Shown one piece after another: positions 1 through 8,023 of a stretch of DNA of 44,335 bases (positions are counted from its first letter, which is position 1; each line of letters begins with the position of its first letter). The position numbers and the translations under genes are program-made. The DNA is taken from contig JAKAKS010000056.1 of the NCBI GenBank assembly GCA_021813405.1, positions 1 to 44,335 of the forward strand. The letters are read 5' to 3'. The notes under the pieces were generated by a model. That model was not told where the DNA came from. It saw nothing but the letters and a program-made list of their open reading frames with translations, and did no database searches. This stretch comes from Nitrospirota bacterium. GTDB lineage: Bacteria; Nitrospirota; Thermodesulfovibrionia; Thermodesulfovibrionales; JdFR-88.

Positions 1-52
1 AGACCTCAAAATCAAATTCAGACAGCGCAGACTTCCTTGCTTCCTCGTCCAT
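1..52 (-). CDS. Start of an unidentified protein, cut by window edge
   Basis: Only the first 17 codons lie in the window, reading MDEEARKSALSEFDFEV on the minus strand. The start is chosen because an AGGAGG Shine-Dalgarno sequence (58-63, read on the minus strand) sits 5 bases before the ATG at 52. The acidic N-terminus has no signal peptide. The gene lies about 140 bases downstream of the cold-shock gene on the same strand and could share its transcript. The product cannot be identified from this fragment. An overlapping open frame in another phase (about 18-239) has no such ribosome binding site and was not preferred. Confidence 0.6.
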   Translation of the reverse strand, partial: MDEEARKSALSEFDFEV

Positions 53-142
53 ACAATCCTCCTAAATGAAGTAGTTTAAACGTTTTCTCCATTTCAGAGG
101 ATTGACACAGTTCAGCTAACAGACCCTCCAAATCATGCAGCA

Positions 143-169
143 GGCGTGCTTCCCCTCCCGTAGCACGCC
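143..169 (-). other. Hairpin between csp and the next gene
   Basis: GGCGTGC (143-149) and GCACGCC (163-169) are perfect 7-bp inverted repeats with a 13-base loop. The hairpin lies just after the cold-shock stop codon. No T-run follows on the minus strand, so it does not look like a standard intrinsic terminator. It may protect the csp mRNA 3' end or act in the leader of the downstream gene. Confidence 0.35.
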
Positions 170-189
170 CCTGTTGCGCATGTGCCGGT

Positions 190-396
190 CTAGAGCATTT
201 TCTGAACGTTTGCAGCCTTGGGCCCCCTGTCGCCCTCAACTACTTCAAAGCTGACCTTGTCGCCCTCGGTCAGCGTTTTAAAGCCATCTACCCTGATGGC
301 GGAATAATGCACAAAGATGTCCGGCCCGCCGTCCTGCTGAATAAACCCATAACCCTTTGTTTCGTTAAACCATTTTACCTTGCCTTCCAGAGACAT
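190..396 (-). CDS. Cold-shock domain protein (CspA family)
   Basis: A 68-residue protein that matches the usual length of CspA family members. The single OB-fold cold-shock domain covers the whole chain. RNP1 (KGYGFIQQ, about residues 14-21) and RNP2 (DIFVHYSAI, about 26-34) are both intact, followed by the conserved GDKVSFEV and GPKAANV segments. Proteins of this family bind single-stranded RNA or DNA in the cytoplasm, melt mRNA secondary structure and help adaptation to cold or stationary phase. The start has an AAGGAGGGG ribosome binding site (406-414) about 9 bases upstream. A near-consensus promoter lies at 458-486. The untranslated leader of about 55 bases is short for a cold-induced csp gene, so cold regulation cannot be inferred. 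Confidence 0.95.
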   Translation of the reverse strand: MSLEGKVKWFNETKGYGFIQQDGGPDIFVHYSAIRVDGFKTLTEGDKVSFEVVEGDRGPKAANVQKML

Positions 397-457
397 GCTT
401 CAAAACCCCTCCTTGTCGTCTTTCCGATATTATCCGCCAGGTGTGACGGCTAAAACC

Positions 458-486
458 TTTTTAGCACGCATTGATTGCTTTGTCAA
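458..486 (-). promoter_or_regulatory. Probable sigma-70 promoter for the cold-shock gene
   Basis: On the minus strand TTGACA (481-486) is followed after exactly 17 bases by TAAAAA (458-463). Transcription would begin near 451 and give a leader of about 55 bases before the csp start codon. Confidence 0.6.
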
Positions 487-573
487 TCAGAAAAACAACC
501 GTATTCCGTAATCGCAGCCGCCGCCGCTATGTGTTAGGATTTATGGAATAAATGCCGCGATAAGGAGAAAACC

Positions 574-1305
574 ATGTCCAACCCCCGGTTTAAGACGGGC
601 ATCCTTGTCTTTGTTGTTTATATGGCGCTTGCCGCCATATGCGCCGCCAGCCCCGGCCCACAGGCAGGCGGTGACATCAAGGCGCTTATCAGCCAGTTGA
701 ATTCCCACTACAACGGGTTTGAAAAGGTGATGCACAATGTGGAGATACACAGCCATATGACCGGCCCTTCGGGGCAGGTGATGGAGCAGGCCATATACTG
801 GAAGGGAAAGAAGCTGCGGGTTGAGTCCGGGCCAAAGCAGCCGATGGCAGGCGGCGCTGCGCCCGAAGACCTGTTTGTATACAATGGCAGGGAGGCATGG
901 GTGTTTACGCCGCAGGGCAAGCACCAGCTTACAGGCAAGGACCTGCAGGATTTCGAGGCCGGGCGCAGCTGGTGGTGGACCACTCTTACCCCGCAGGCCA
1001 AAATAACCGGACAGGAGGCCGTAAACGGCAGGGATTGTTATGTTATAGAGCCGCCTTCGGGATACAGGATGTGGATAGACAAGAATGCGCTTGTTATAAG
1101 GAAATCGGAATCGCCAGGCCCCGAAGGCAAAAAATCATACACAGTGTATTCCGATTTCCGGAAGGTAAAGGGATGGGACATCCCGTTCAAGCAGGAGACG
1201 TTCATAGGCAGCCAGCCGGTCTCGGTTTCCGTAACGGATTCATTCGAGGCGGGCAAGGACCTGCCAGACGGCCTGTTTGAACCAGGAAACGTAAAGGGAT
1301 ACTGA
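574..1305 (+). CDS. Exported LolA-like outer-membrane lipoprotein carrier family protein
   Basis: A 243-residue protein with an N-terminal hydrophobic signal segment (about residues 9-26, ending near AAICAAS), so it is probably periplasmic. The mature part resembles the LolA/LolB beta-barrel fold: a start about tracking length and membrane effects, the stretch IYWKGKKLRVESG, a run on FVYNGREAWVFTP, and a later GRDCYVIEPPSG-YRMWIDK motif typical of outer-membrane lipoprotein-sorting proteins (DUF4412/LolA-like). Such proteins bind lipoproteins or other lipidated ligands in a hydrophobic cavity. The start has AAGGAG six bases upstream. hemL follows 61 bases later on the same strand. It is not the canonical LolA, because the similarity is at fold and motif level only, so no symbol is given. 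Confidence 0.6.
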   Translation: MSNPRFKTGILVFVVYMALAAICAASPGPQAGGDIKALISQLNSHYNGFEKVMHNVEIHSHMTGPSGQVMEQAIYWKGKKLRVESGPKQPMAGGAAPEDLFVYNGREAWVFTPQGKHQLTGKDLQDFEAGRSWWWTTLTPQAKITGQEAVNGRDCYVIEPPSGYRMWIDKNALVIRKSESPGPEGKKSYTVYSDFRKVKGWDIPFKQETFIGSQPVSVSVTDSFEAGKDLPDGLFEPGNVKGY

Positions 1306-1366
1306 ATGTTTCCAAGGCGAAAAACAATTTATTTTCCACCTGGTTTTGTGTTAAAGTTCAAGGTCT

Positions 1367-2650
1367 ATGAAAACGGCCAAATCAAAGGCATTGTTTAAAA
1401 AGGCGTCGGCCCTGATGCCAGGCGGGGTAAACAGCCCCGTGCGCGCATTCAGGGCAGTGGGCGGCAACCCGCTTTTCATATCGCGGGCGAAGGGCTCCAG
1501 GATTTTCGACGCGGACGGCAATTCGTATATAGATTACGTCCTTTCATGGGGGCCGATGATAGCAGGCCATGCGCATCCCAGGGTGGTCGCCGCGCTCAAG
1601 AAGGCGGTTGAAAACGGCACCAGCTATGGCGCGCCCACGGCCCTTGAGATACGGCTTGCCGAAATGGTCATTAAGGCGTATCCCTCGATAGAAAAGATAA
1701 GAATGGTCAATTCCGGCACGGAAGCCACCATGAGCGCCATAAGGGCGGCCAGGGGCTTTACGGGCAGGGACAAGATCATAAAATTCGAAGGCGGGTACCA
1801 CGGCCACGGGGACGGCCTTCTGGTGAAGGCAGGTTCGGGCGCGGCCACTTTCGGCGTGCCGGACAGCCCCGGCGTGCCTAAGTCCTATGCAAAAAATACG
1901 GTTACCCTGCCATATAACGATCCAAAGGCATTAAAGGCCGTTATAGAAAAAGAGTGGAAAGACCTTGCAGCTGTTATTATAGAGCCGGTTGCTGGCAATA
2001 TCGGCTGCGTGCTGCCCAAGCCGGGATTTCTGGAGACGGTAAGAAGGCTTACAAAAAAATACGGCATCATCCTGATATTTGATGAGGTAATGACTGGCTT
2101 CAGGGTTTCGTACGGAGGTGCCCAGGCCCATTTCGGGATCAAACCGGACCTCACATGTCTTGGCAAGGTGATAGGCGGCGGGCTTCCAGTTGGCGCGTTC
2201 GGCGGGAAGAAAGAGATAATGTCCATGATCTCTCCGGAAGGCCCCATTTACCAGGCGGGCACGCTGTCAGGCAATCCCCTGGCCATGACCGCCGGTATTG
2301 CAACACTGGATATAATATCGGCACCTAAAGTATACGTAAAACTGCTGGACAGGGCGGCTGAGCTGGAAAGCGCGCTTAGGGATGCGGCACTGCAGGCCAG
2401 GGCCACGGTAAAATTCTACCGTGCCGGTACGATGTTCTGCACGTATTTTACGGACAAGGAAGTTGTGGATTATGCAAGCGCAAAGACTGCTGATACTGTA
2501 AAATTCGGGCGATTCTTCCGCGGTCTTCTGAAGCACGGGGTGAATATAGCGCCCAGCCAGTTCGAGGCGGGCTTCATCAGCACAGCCCACACCTCGGCCG
2601 ACATAACCAAAACGGCCAGGGCGGCCTTCGAGAGCTTCAGAAGCATTTAG
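1367..2650 (+). CDS. hemL: Glutamate-1-semialdehyde 2,1-aminomutase
   Basis: A 427-residue class III PLP-dependent aminotransferase fold protein of normal length. It converts glutamate-1-semialdehyde to 5-aminolevulinate, the last step of the C5 route to haem and other tetrapyrroles. The signature N-terminus [14 protein letters not shown], the PLP-binding [12 protein letters not shown] region, the FDEVMTGFR segment and the [16 protein letters not shown] stretch carrying the Schiff-base lysine are all visible, as is the [10 protein letters not shown] motif. The C-terminal [15 protein letters not shown] matches the family. The ribosome binding site is weak (AAGG four bases before ATG). Its presence shows that the organism makes tetrapyrroles from glutamyl-tRNA rather than by the glycine route. 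It is probably monocistronic or follows the LolA-like gene; a separate promoter precedes the next gene. Confidence 0.97.
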   Translation: MKTAKSKALFKKASALMPGGVNSPVRAFRAVGGNPLFISRAKGSRIFDADGNSYIDYVLSWGPMIAGHAHPRVVAALKKAVENGTSYGAPTALEIRLAEMVIKAYPSIEKIRMVNSGTEATMSAIRAARGFTGRDKIIKFEGGYHGHGDGLLVKAGSGAATFGVPDSPGVPKSYAKNTVTLPYNDPKALKAVIEKEWKDLAAVIIEPVAGNIGCVLPKPGFLETVRRLTKKYGIILIFDEVMTGFRVSYGGAQAHFGIKPDLTCLGKVIGGGLPVGAFGGKKEIMSMISPEGPIYQAGTLSGNPLAMTAGIATLDIISAPKVYVKLLDRAAELESALRDAALQARATVKFYRAGTMFCTYFTDKEVVDYASAKTADTVKFGRFFRGLLKHGVNIAPSQFEAGFISTAHTSADITKTARAAFESFRSI

Positions 2651-2683
2651 CTTCGCCATCGGGCAGAATAAATTAATAATAAC

Positions 2684-2712
2684 TTGGAACCCGCCGGAAA
2701 ATCTGCTAAAAT
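2684..2712 (+). promoter_or_regulatory. Probable sigma-70 promoter for the UspA gene
   Basis: TTGGAA (2684-2689), a 17-base spacer and TAAAAT (2707-2712) lie in the hemL-uspA gap. Transcription would start near 2719, about 40 bases before the UspA start codon. Confidence 0.6.
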
Positions 2713-2758
2713 CTGGCAAACTGTTTATATAAGGTCTGTTTAAGGGAGGGCTTTGAAT

Positions 2759-3178
2759 ATGAAAAGAATACTTGTGACCCATGATGGCTCCAAGGCATCG
2801 GACAAAGCGCTGAAGAAAGCCGTGGAGATCGGGGCTAAGTTCGAGTCCTCCATAACCGTGCTGTCTGTAATACCGGATCTTTATCTTACGGAACTTTCGG
2901 ACGCTGACAGACAGAGGCTCCTGCAGATTATGACCGAGGAGACCCAGAACTCGATGGAGAAGATCAGGGCGTCCCTTACCGGCAAATCCGTGGACGCAAA
3001 GATAATACTGAGGCAGGGTGATCCGGCTGAAAAAATACTGGAGACCGCCAAGAAGATGAAGGTGGATCTTATCGTTACCGGCTCTCACGGCAGGCATGGT
3101 GCCAAGAAGTTTCTTCTTGGCAGTATATCTTCGCGGATTGTTGACTATGCCCCCTGCCCGGTGCTTGTAATCAAGTAA
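2759..3178 (+). CDS. Universal stress protein, UspA family
   Basis: A 139-residue single-domain UspA protein. It begins MKRILVTHDGSKASD, has the DLIVTGSHGRHG segment near residues 103-114, and ends with LGSISSRIVDYAPCPVLVIK. The G-x2-G-x9-G-S/T nucleotide-binding signature is present (GSHGRHG...LLGSIS), so the protein probably binds ATP like the UspFG/MJ0577 class rather than the non-binding UspA class. I place the start at ATG 2759, because GGAGGG (2745-2750) is 8 bases upstream; a TTG at 2753 is in frame but too close to the ribosome binding site. It acts in the cytoplasm during stress or growth arrest. The gene ends only 10 bases from the convergent channel gene. Confidence 0.9.
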   Translation: MKRILVTHDGSKASDKALKKAVEIGAKFESSITVLSVIPDLYLTELSDADRQRLLQIMTEETQNSMEKIRASLTGKSVDAKIILRQGDPAEKILETAKKMKVDLIVTGSHGRHGAKKFLLGSISSRIVDYAPCPVLVIK

Positions 3179-3188
3179 TAATTTTTAT

Positions 3189-4298
3189 TTAAAGCCTTTT
3201 TCCTTCCTTCTCTTCCGGAACCCAGCAGGTATCCTTTGTAATATCGGAAAATCTTTCAGGTATCCACGGGGGAACGGGCATCAGAAACCGGTCTGACAGG
3301 GCATATACAAGCGGCTCGTAGCTCCTCCTTAAAGCCATAAGCTTTTCGTTTGCTTCCGGGCCATCGGCAGGGTTGAAACCCGACGCGGCCAGGACTTCCA
3401 TCATATAGGCCAGCCGGCCTTCCGGAAGCCGGTTTTCAGCCGGCTTGCGCGGATGGGCGCGGAACACCAGCGCGAGGTCTTTAAGAGCATGGCGGGCAAT
3501 TGTGAACGTGAGCATGGCTTGCCGTTCGCATCCGCCGCCGCATGCCATGACAAACGCGCAGGTATCTAGTATGGCCGTAATGGCCCCCAGCCAGGACTGG
3601 TCCTCATGCTGGGAGCGGAAATACGCCAGCACCGGGTATGACAGATGGCTTTCCATGAATTCGGCGGACCACCGTTCCCAATCCTTTAAAAGTTCTCTTA
3701 ACTGGCCAAAATTACCCTCTTCGATATGCGCCATAAGAATAGCTGCCGCAGTTGGTGAGGAGCCCGCCTTAGTGCCGAGCAGCGAAATATTCACCTCCCG
3801 CCTGGAGAAGGACTGGTTGAGACCAGGCAAATAACCTATAACGATAGCCAGAAAACCCAGCCCAAGCCCGGCCTCGGAAACTGACAGGAATTTGCCCAGT
3901 CCGCTTGCGGGGGTCAAATCACCAAGCCCAAGAGTGAAGAAGGTGGTGCCGCTAAAATATAAATAAGTCCAATAATCAGAATGCGCCACCGGAGGTTTAA
4001 GCATGTCCGCGCCGGACCAGTACAGAAGCGAATAACCAAACGTCAGTCCAATTGCCCACATAATTATCAGAACCAGAATGCCAAGCGGGCCAAAAAAACC
4101 CAGGTAAGTCTCCCTGAGCCTGCCTTTAAATGAAAAGACCTTGAGTCCGACCGAGGACCACCCTAGCCACATCACCCTGAAGAATTTCCCGGCAAACCGG
4201 AACTCCCTGAGCACGCGGCGGGGCAGCACCAGCGTGGCAAAGGCGTCCCACAGCACCACCACAATCACTGCAATTCCGGATATAAATACCAGTGTCAT
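3189..4298 (-). CDS. Two-TM potassium channel-type membrane protein
   Basis: The 369-residue protein starts with a membrane segment (residues 3-25), has a second around 70-92, then a pore helix and the selectivity-filter sequence TLGLGD at 122-127, then the inner helix (about 132-157). This is the Ion_trans_2 pore architecture, although the usual filter is TVGYGD. No RCK/TrkA nucleotide-binding domain follows. Instead there is a soluble helical region of about 200 residues (SHLSYPVLAYFRSQHEDQSW and a cysteine-rich CGGGC stretch) found in related uncharacterised channels. The start is ATG 4298, because GGAGGGG lies about 8 bases upstream (near 4307-4313); the open frame extends 27 codons further but without a site. 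It should conduct K+ or another monovalent cation across the inner membrane. Gating is unknown. Confidence 0.8.
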   Translation of the reverse strand: MTLVFISGIAVIVVVLWDAFATLVLPRRVLREFRFAGKFFRVMWLGWSSVGLKVFSFKGRLRETYLGFFGPLGILVLIIMWAIGLTFGYSLLYWSGADMLKPPVAHSDYWTYLYFSGTTFFTLGLGDLTPASGLGKFLSVSEAGLGLGFLAIVIGYLPGLNQSFSRREVNISLLGTKAGSSPTAAAILMAHIEEGNFGQLRELLKDWERWSAEFMESHLSYPVLAYFRSQHEDQSWLGAITAILDTCAFVMACGGGCERQAMLTFTIARHALKDLALVFRAHPRKPAENRLPEGRLAYMMEVLAASGFNPADGPEANEKLMALRRSYEPLVYALSDRFLMPVPPWIPERFSDITKDTCWVPEEKEGKRL

Positions 4299-4350
4299 TT
4301 CCAGTACCCCTCCGTAATACAGCAGGTGAAAAACAGGACCTGTTAGAAAT

Positions 4351-4379
4351 AGTCTAGGTGGAGTTGGCGCTAGAGACAA
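4351..4379 (-). promoter_or_regulatory. Possible promoter for the channel gene
   Basis: On the minus strand TTGTCT (4374-4379) is followed after 17 bases by TAGACT (4351-4356), each matching consensus at 4 of 6 positions. The short palindrome ACAGGACCTGT (4333-4343) lies just downstream, where a repressor could bind. Confidence 0.35.
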
Positions 4380-4392
4380 GGCGGTAACGGAT

Positions 4393-4422
4393 TTGAAACC
4401 TCAAGCCCCGTTGTTTTATCTT
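4393..4422 (+). promoter_or_regulatory. Possible promoter just upstream of addB
   Basis: TTGAAA (4393-4398), an 18-base spacer and TATCTT (4417-4422). The predicted transcription start would fall on or next to the ATG at 4428, implying a leaderless mRNA, consistent with the absence of a Shine-Dalgarno sequence there. Confidence 0.3.
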
Positions 4423-4427
4423 AAGCG

Positions 4428-7160
4428 ATGCTTGTCTTGCACGTGCCTGCCGGACGCAGGGGAATAACAAAACACCTTCTTGCCAGGGCGCTGCCTGCCC
4501 TTGGGACAACGGGGAAAGACTTCTCAAGCCTGTATTACATCTCGCCTTCGGCTGCCAAGTGCCGGGATGCGCTTGGGGACTTCCACCAATTCATAGGCAT
4601 TAATAGCTATATACCAATCACCAGCACTACGCTCCCGCAACTGGCAAAAAGGCTCTGTCTTGCCGCAGGCGTGCCAATGCTGCCATCGCACCTGATCGTT
4701 CCCATGCTTTCTGCCATCTCCGGAGAGGGGATTGGCCGCTCAGCCCTGATTGCCGGTTTCATTTCCGGAATGAAGCTCCGGTTCCCTCTGAAAACCGGCG
4801 GTGAGATATGGACGGAGCTAGAAAAAATTATTTATGAAACCGGTGTGCCTGAAGAGATTTCAGGTCGGATCAAAGATACGCTGGAACTTATGTCCGTTTA
4901 CGACCGGGCGCTTGCCTCAAAGGGCCTTATGGACCGGGACAGCGCCTTGCCATCTGCGGTTTCATTTGCGGGGCAGCTAAATATAAGGGCGCTTGTGATA
5001 GAAGGCTTTCATACGGTGAATCCCGCCCATCAGATATTACTGCGGGCGCTGATTGAAAAGGCAAACGCCGTTTATGCAGCCCTGCCGATGGCGGGCCAGG
5101 AGATTACCGGGGGGTATCTGGAATTTCTGAGGTCTTTCTCCCCGGAAGAGGAAATCCTGCCTGGGGATGAACCCGATTCGTCCAGCCCATCCGCACTTGC
5201 GAAATGGCCGCCGGATTATTCCACGTTCCCTTCAAGAGAGGAAGAGGCCGAAGGGGCGGCACGGAGGATAAAACACCTTTATCTCTCCGGCAGGATAAGG
5301 GACCTCTCCAAAATAGTCCTTGCGCTGCCCGCGGGCAGTTCTCCCGATACCTTTGGCCGGGTGCTGGAAAAGTACGGGATTAAATATTCATCCCCATCCG
5401 GCGCGTCTGCGGCCCGGCGCATAAATGAGATTTCAAGCCTGCTGGAAGCGCCCGGCCAGCAGTACCCGGCGGCAAAATTGTCTGCCTTTCTGAACTCGCC
5501 TCTGTTTTCAAAGGTACCGGAAGACGTGCGATCCTGGGCCCCCAAAATCACATTATCCGGGGTTTCAGCCGGGCTTGATAATCTTGCCGGGCTGGAAGGC
5601 GCGCCTGCGGAAGAGGTAAAAAAATTATCCAGGAAACTCCGCCCGCTGGAGTTTCAGACCGCCGGTGGCAAAGACCGCGCTTCTTCGTTAAAGGCATTCC
5701 TGGCTGCTCTGTCAGCAATGGGGTTTTCCTCCGCTTCTGCCGCTCCGGATAAACCGGAAACCCAGAACGAGGCCGGGGCATTTGCAGAAGAGGCCGAAGC
5801 AAGGCTGCGGGACCTGTTTATGCTTGATGTCCTTCTGCCGGACAATGTTTCCGGTAAAACGGAATCTGCGGATTTGCACGCGGCCGCGCGGTTTGTGCTT
5901 TCTTCGATAGATACAGGCCAGGAAGGGGAGGGTGTACGGATAATGCCCCTTGAGGACGCCTTCGCACTGGAACCGGAATGCCTCATCCTCCCGGGGCTGC
6001 GTGACGGGCAGGCCCCTGCAAGGCCCCAGCCGGACCTGATATTGCCGGAAATGCTCAAAGAGAAGATAGGGCTTAAAACATGCAGGCAGCAGCTTGCCGA
6101 GGAGGAGTTCCTGATTAGAAGACTGGTGCTTTCCTCGGCGGAAGCGTACCTGTCCTACCCGGAGATGGAGGCGGAAAAACTGTTCCTGCCAAGCATCATT
6201 ATATCGGAAGGTAAAAAAATAGATGGCGGCGTTGCCGGGGTCTTTTCGGAGGAGGAAAGGCTTGTGCGCAAAGGAGGGTATGCAGGCGCGCCATATTGCC
6301 AATCCGTTGGGGAAATCAGCATTCCGTTTAAAAGCAAACATGGCTTAAGAGTGACCGACATAGATTCTTTCAGGGCATGTCCGAGGCTGTTTTATCTGGA
6401 AAAAATATTCCGGCTCAGTCCGCCGGAGCTGGCCGGGCCCGGGCCGGACCCCAGGGCAACGGGCACGCTCCTGCACCGGCTGATGGAAAAGCTTCTGCCA
6501 ATATCTATATCGGAAGACCTGGCGGCCTTAACAGAGCGGGCAAAATCAATTATAGAAAAAACATTCCCGGAGTTCCGGCTGGACCGGTACTGGCGCGGGC
6601 TGCTCAGCGACACCTTCCTGGATGCCATCCCTGCAATTTACGAAAACGAGGCCGTGTTCAGGGAGGACGGGTTCGACTTCATGGGGCCGGAGATAGAGAT
6701 AAGGGGCAGCCTTGCCGGATTGCCGCTGCGGGGCAAGGCAGACAGGCTGGACGCAAGATGGGGGGCGCTTGGGCATGGGAAAACCGTGCAGGTGCTGGAC
6801 TACAAAACCGGCTCTCTGGCATTCTCGCCTTCCGATGTCTTTAAAAAAGGCGCATATCTTCAGTTGTTTCTCTATGCGGCGCTGCTGGAACGTGGGAACC
6901 CGGAACTGAAGGTGGAAAGGGTTGGCATTTATTCGTTAAAGGATTTGAAGGTGAAATTTGCTCCGGCCAAAAAAGACGCCAAGCAGAACAGAGCCATGCC
7001 GGACTATATAGACGCAGCCCTTGGCTTTCTGGCTGAAACCGCCGCGCTGCTGGAGGCAGGGGATTTTAGGGCCAGGCCGATTGACGAGGCCAAGTGCAGG
7101 CACTGCCACGAAAGGCCTTATTGCCCATATATACATCCGTCGGAAGCGGCGTGCGGGTAG
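4428..7160 (+). CDS. addB: AddB-type PD-(D/E)XK nuclease with iron-sulfur cluster
   Basis: A 910-residue protein resembling the AddB/RexB partner of the AddAB double-strand-break resection complex. The N-terminal helicase-like half is degenerate: the expected Walker A is only PAGRRGITKHLL, lacking a GK[T/S], so ATP hydrolysis by this subunit is unlikely. The C-terminal quarter is a RecB-family nuclease domain: a Cys in FRACPRLFYLEKIF, GTLLHRLMEKLL (the catalytic His), the core LDYKTGSL near residue 790, and the Cx2Cx5C stretch CRHCHERPYC near 890-899. The lone Cys plus this triad are the four ligands of the [4Fe-4S] cluster known in AddB. There is no ribosome binding site and the promoter may give a leaderless message. 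The helicase partner is the next gene, 863 bases downstream. The symbol reflects family and context; identity with classical AddB is not proven. Confidence 0.8.
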   Translation: MLVLHVPAGRRGITKHLLARALPALGTTGKDFSSLYYISPSAAKCRDALGDFHQFIGINSYIPITSTTLPQLAKRLCLAAGVPMLPSHLIVPMLSAISGEGIGRSALIAGFISGMKLRFPLKTGGEIWTELEKIIYETGVPEEISGRIKDTLELMSVYDRALASKGLMDRDSALPSAVSFAGQLNIRALVIEGFHTVNPAHQILLRALIEKANAVYAALPMAGQEITGGYLEFLRSFSPEEEILPGDEPDSSSPSALAKWPPDYSTFPSREEEAEGAARRIKHLYLSGRIRDLSKIVLALPAGSSPDTFGRVLEKYGIKYSSPSGASAARRINEISSLLEAPGQQYPAAKLSAFLNSPLFSKVPEDVRSWAPKITLSGVSAGLDNLAGLEGAPAEEVKKLSRKLRPLEFQTAGGKDRASSLKAFLAALSAMGFSSASAAPDKPETQNEAGAFAEEAEARLRDLFMLDVLLPDNVSGKTESADLHAAARFVLSSIDTGQEGEGVRIMPLEDAFALEPECLILPGLRDGQAPARPQPDLILPEMLKEKIGLKTCRQQLAEEEFLIRRLVLSSAEAYLSYPEMEAEKLFLPSIIISEGKKIDGGVAGVFSEEERLVRKGGYAGAPYCQSVGEISIPFKSKHGLRVTDIDSFRACPRLFYLEKIFRLSPPELAGPGPDPRATGTLLHRLMEKLLPISISEDLAALTERAKSIIEKTFPEFRLDRYWRGLLSDTFLDAIPAIYENEAVFREDGFDFMGPEIEIRGSLAGLPLRGKADRLDARWGALGHGKTVQVLDYKTGSLAFSPSDVFKKGAYLQLFLYAALLERGNPELKVERVGIYSLKDLKVKFAPAKKDAKQNRAMPDYIDAALGFLAETAALLEAGDFRARPIDEAKCRHCHERPYCPYIHPSEAACG

Positions 7161-7212
7161 TATGTCCTTTTCGATGTCCGCTCCATTCCGTGATTTGCCT
7201 TTTCTTTTTATA

Positions 7213-7370
7213 TGTTCCAGCCATTTCTGGGTTTTCTTTTAAATCCGGTAGCTTAGGGCTAAAAATCTTGTTCCGTTTGTTCCATGTGTTCCATTTTTTA
7301 GCCTCCGCAAGTATTTGATTTTAAAGGATTTGCTTTTATAGTGAAATACGAATGCAATATAGATGGAACA
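7213..7370. repeat. Cluster of TGTTCC repeats
   Basis: TGTTCC occurs at 7213-7218 and then three times with exact 9-base spacing (7269-7274, 7278-7283, 7287-7292), and once inverted as GGAACA (7365-7370). The regular spacing looks like a short tandem repeat or a binding-site array. No function is known. Confidence 0.35.
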
Positions 7371-7512
7371 GCCCAACTGCCTGTTTTTTCAGCTTTTTTT
7401 GCAAATCTTTGCCTTTAAATTTTCCTTGTCTTTTTGGGTCCTTCCCCACTGATTTTCAAAGAGCTATGAGGGCTGTTGCCCCTCCAGACAGCGCCAATAT
7501 ATCACGGCCTGG

Positions 7513-7556
7513 CATGACATTGTCCATATGACATATGTCATAAAGTTGGTGTCATG
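7513..7556. promoter_or_regulatory. Nested palindrome, probable operator
   Basis: TATGACATATGTCATA (7527-7542) is a perfect 16-bp palindrome. CATGACA (7513-7519) and TGTCATG (7550-7556) flank it at equal distance, so both pairs share the centre 7534.5. The result is four TGACA half-sites arranged TGACA-N9-TGACA-N2-TGTCA-N9-TGTCA. The inner core also fits the ACAnnTGT pattern of BlaI/CopY-type operators, but no such regulator gene is visible. The site probably binds a dimer of dimers controlling an unidentified transcript. Confidence 0.5.
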
Positions 7557-8023
7557 GTTGTGGGATGGCATTTCAGATGTGTTTGGTATAACTGAAATCC
7601 CTCACCTCAATATCTCTTTGGCAAGATGCGGGATAATTTTTTTCGTATAGACAAAACCAGGGCGCATTGTCATTTCCCGCCCAGGCCGGAGCCGTGTGGG
7701 GCAAGGTGCCATATTATCAGCCTCTGAGGTTTCAGACAACGTCTCAGGCATTCACATGCCTGTGTGTTTATCAAAGCCGCTGGCTTCCCGCTTATTGCCA
7801 GATATCAGGCGTAGTACCGCACCATCGCGAGGAACGAGAGACAGGCACTCGGGAATGCGCCTAAGGCAGCGATGGCCATAATCAACTATTTTCAGAATGC
7901 CAAAGCCCCTCATATCCGTGAGCATATATGGCTGGAAGAGCCGGGCCGCATTTCCAGTATAATAAACCCGGGGCGTGGTTTAAATTGTGCATGTATTGCG
8001 GATGAACCGGATTTGAAAATCAT

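Larger units (their letters stand above)
7161..8023. other. 863-bp non-coding gap between addB and addA
   Basis: No open frame here has a protein-like composition or ribosome binding site, and I see no tRNA. The first 280 bases are pyrimidine-rich and carry repeated TGTTCC words. A nested palindrome lies at 7513-7556. A loose inverted repeat, CCATCGC (7822-7828) and GCGATGG (7869-7875), sits around GCGAGGAACGAG, a sequence that recalls common dispersed intergenic repeats. A TATAAT (7958-7963) has no good -35 partner. The gap may hold regulatory DNA, a decayed insertion or an undetected small RNA. Confidence 0.5.

Noticed and set aside
18-239. 73-codon frame overlapping the csp end and the partial gene
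   Set aside because: No ribosome binding site; its start lies inside csp, while the overlapping MDEEARK frame has a perfect AGGAGG.
2267-3097. Long open frame on the minus strand opposite hemL and uspA
   Set aside because: It is opposite two well-supported genes, has no ribosome site or recognisable domain, and its composition follows their codon pattern.
5712-6341. 209-codon minus-strand frame within addB
   Set aside because: Opposite conserved coding sequence, lacks a start signal and any recognisable motif.
7548-7562. Possible sigma-54 promoter (TGG-N8-TTG) just after the nested palindrome
   Set aside because: The -12 element reads TTGT rather than TTGC and the -24 lacks GGCAC, so it fails the invariant GG/GC spacing.
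7667-7881. Two short plus-strand frames in the addB-addA gap
   Set aside because: Low-complexity translations without start signals; more likely non-coding.
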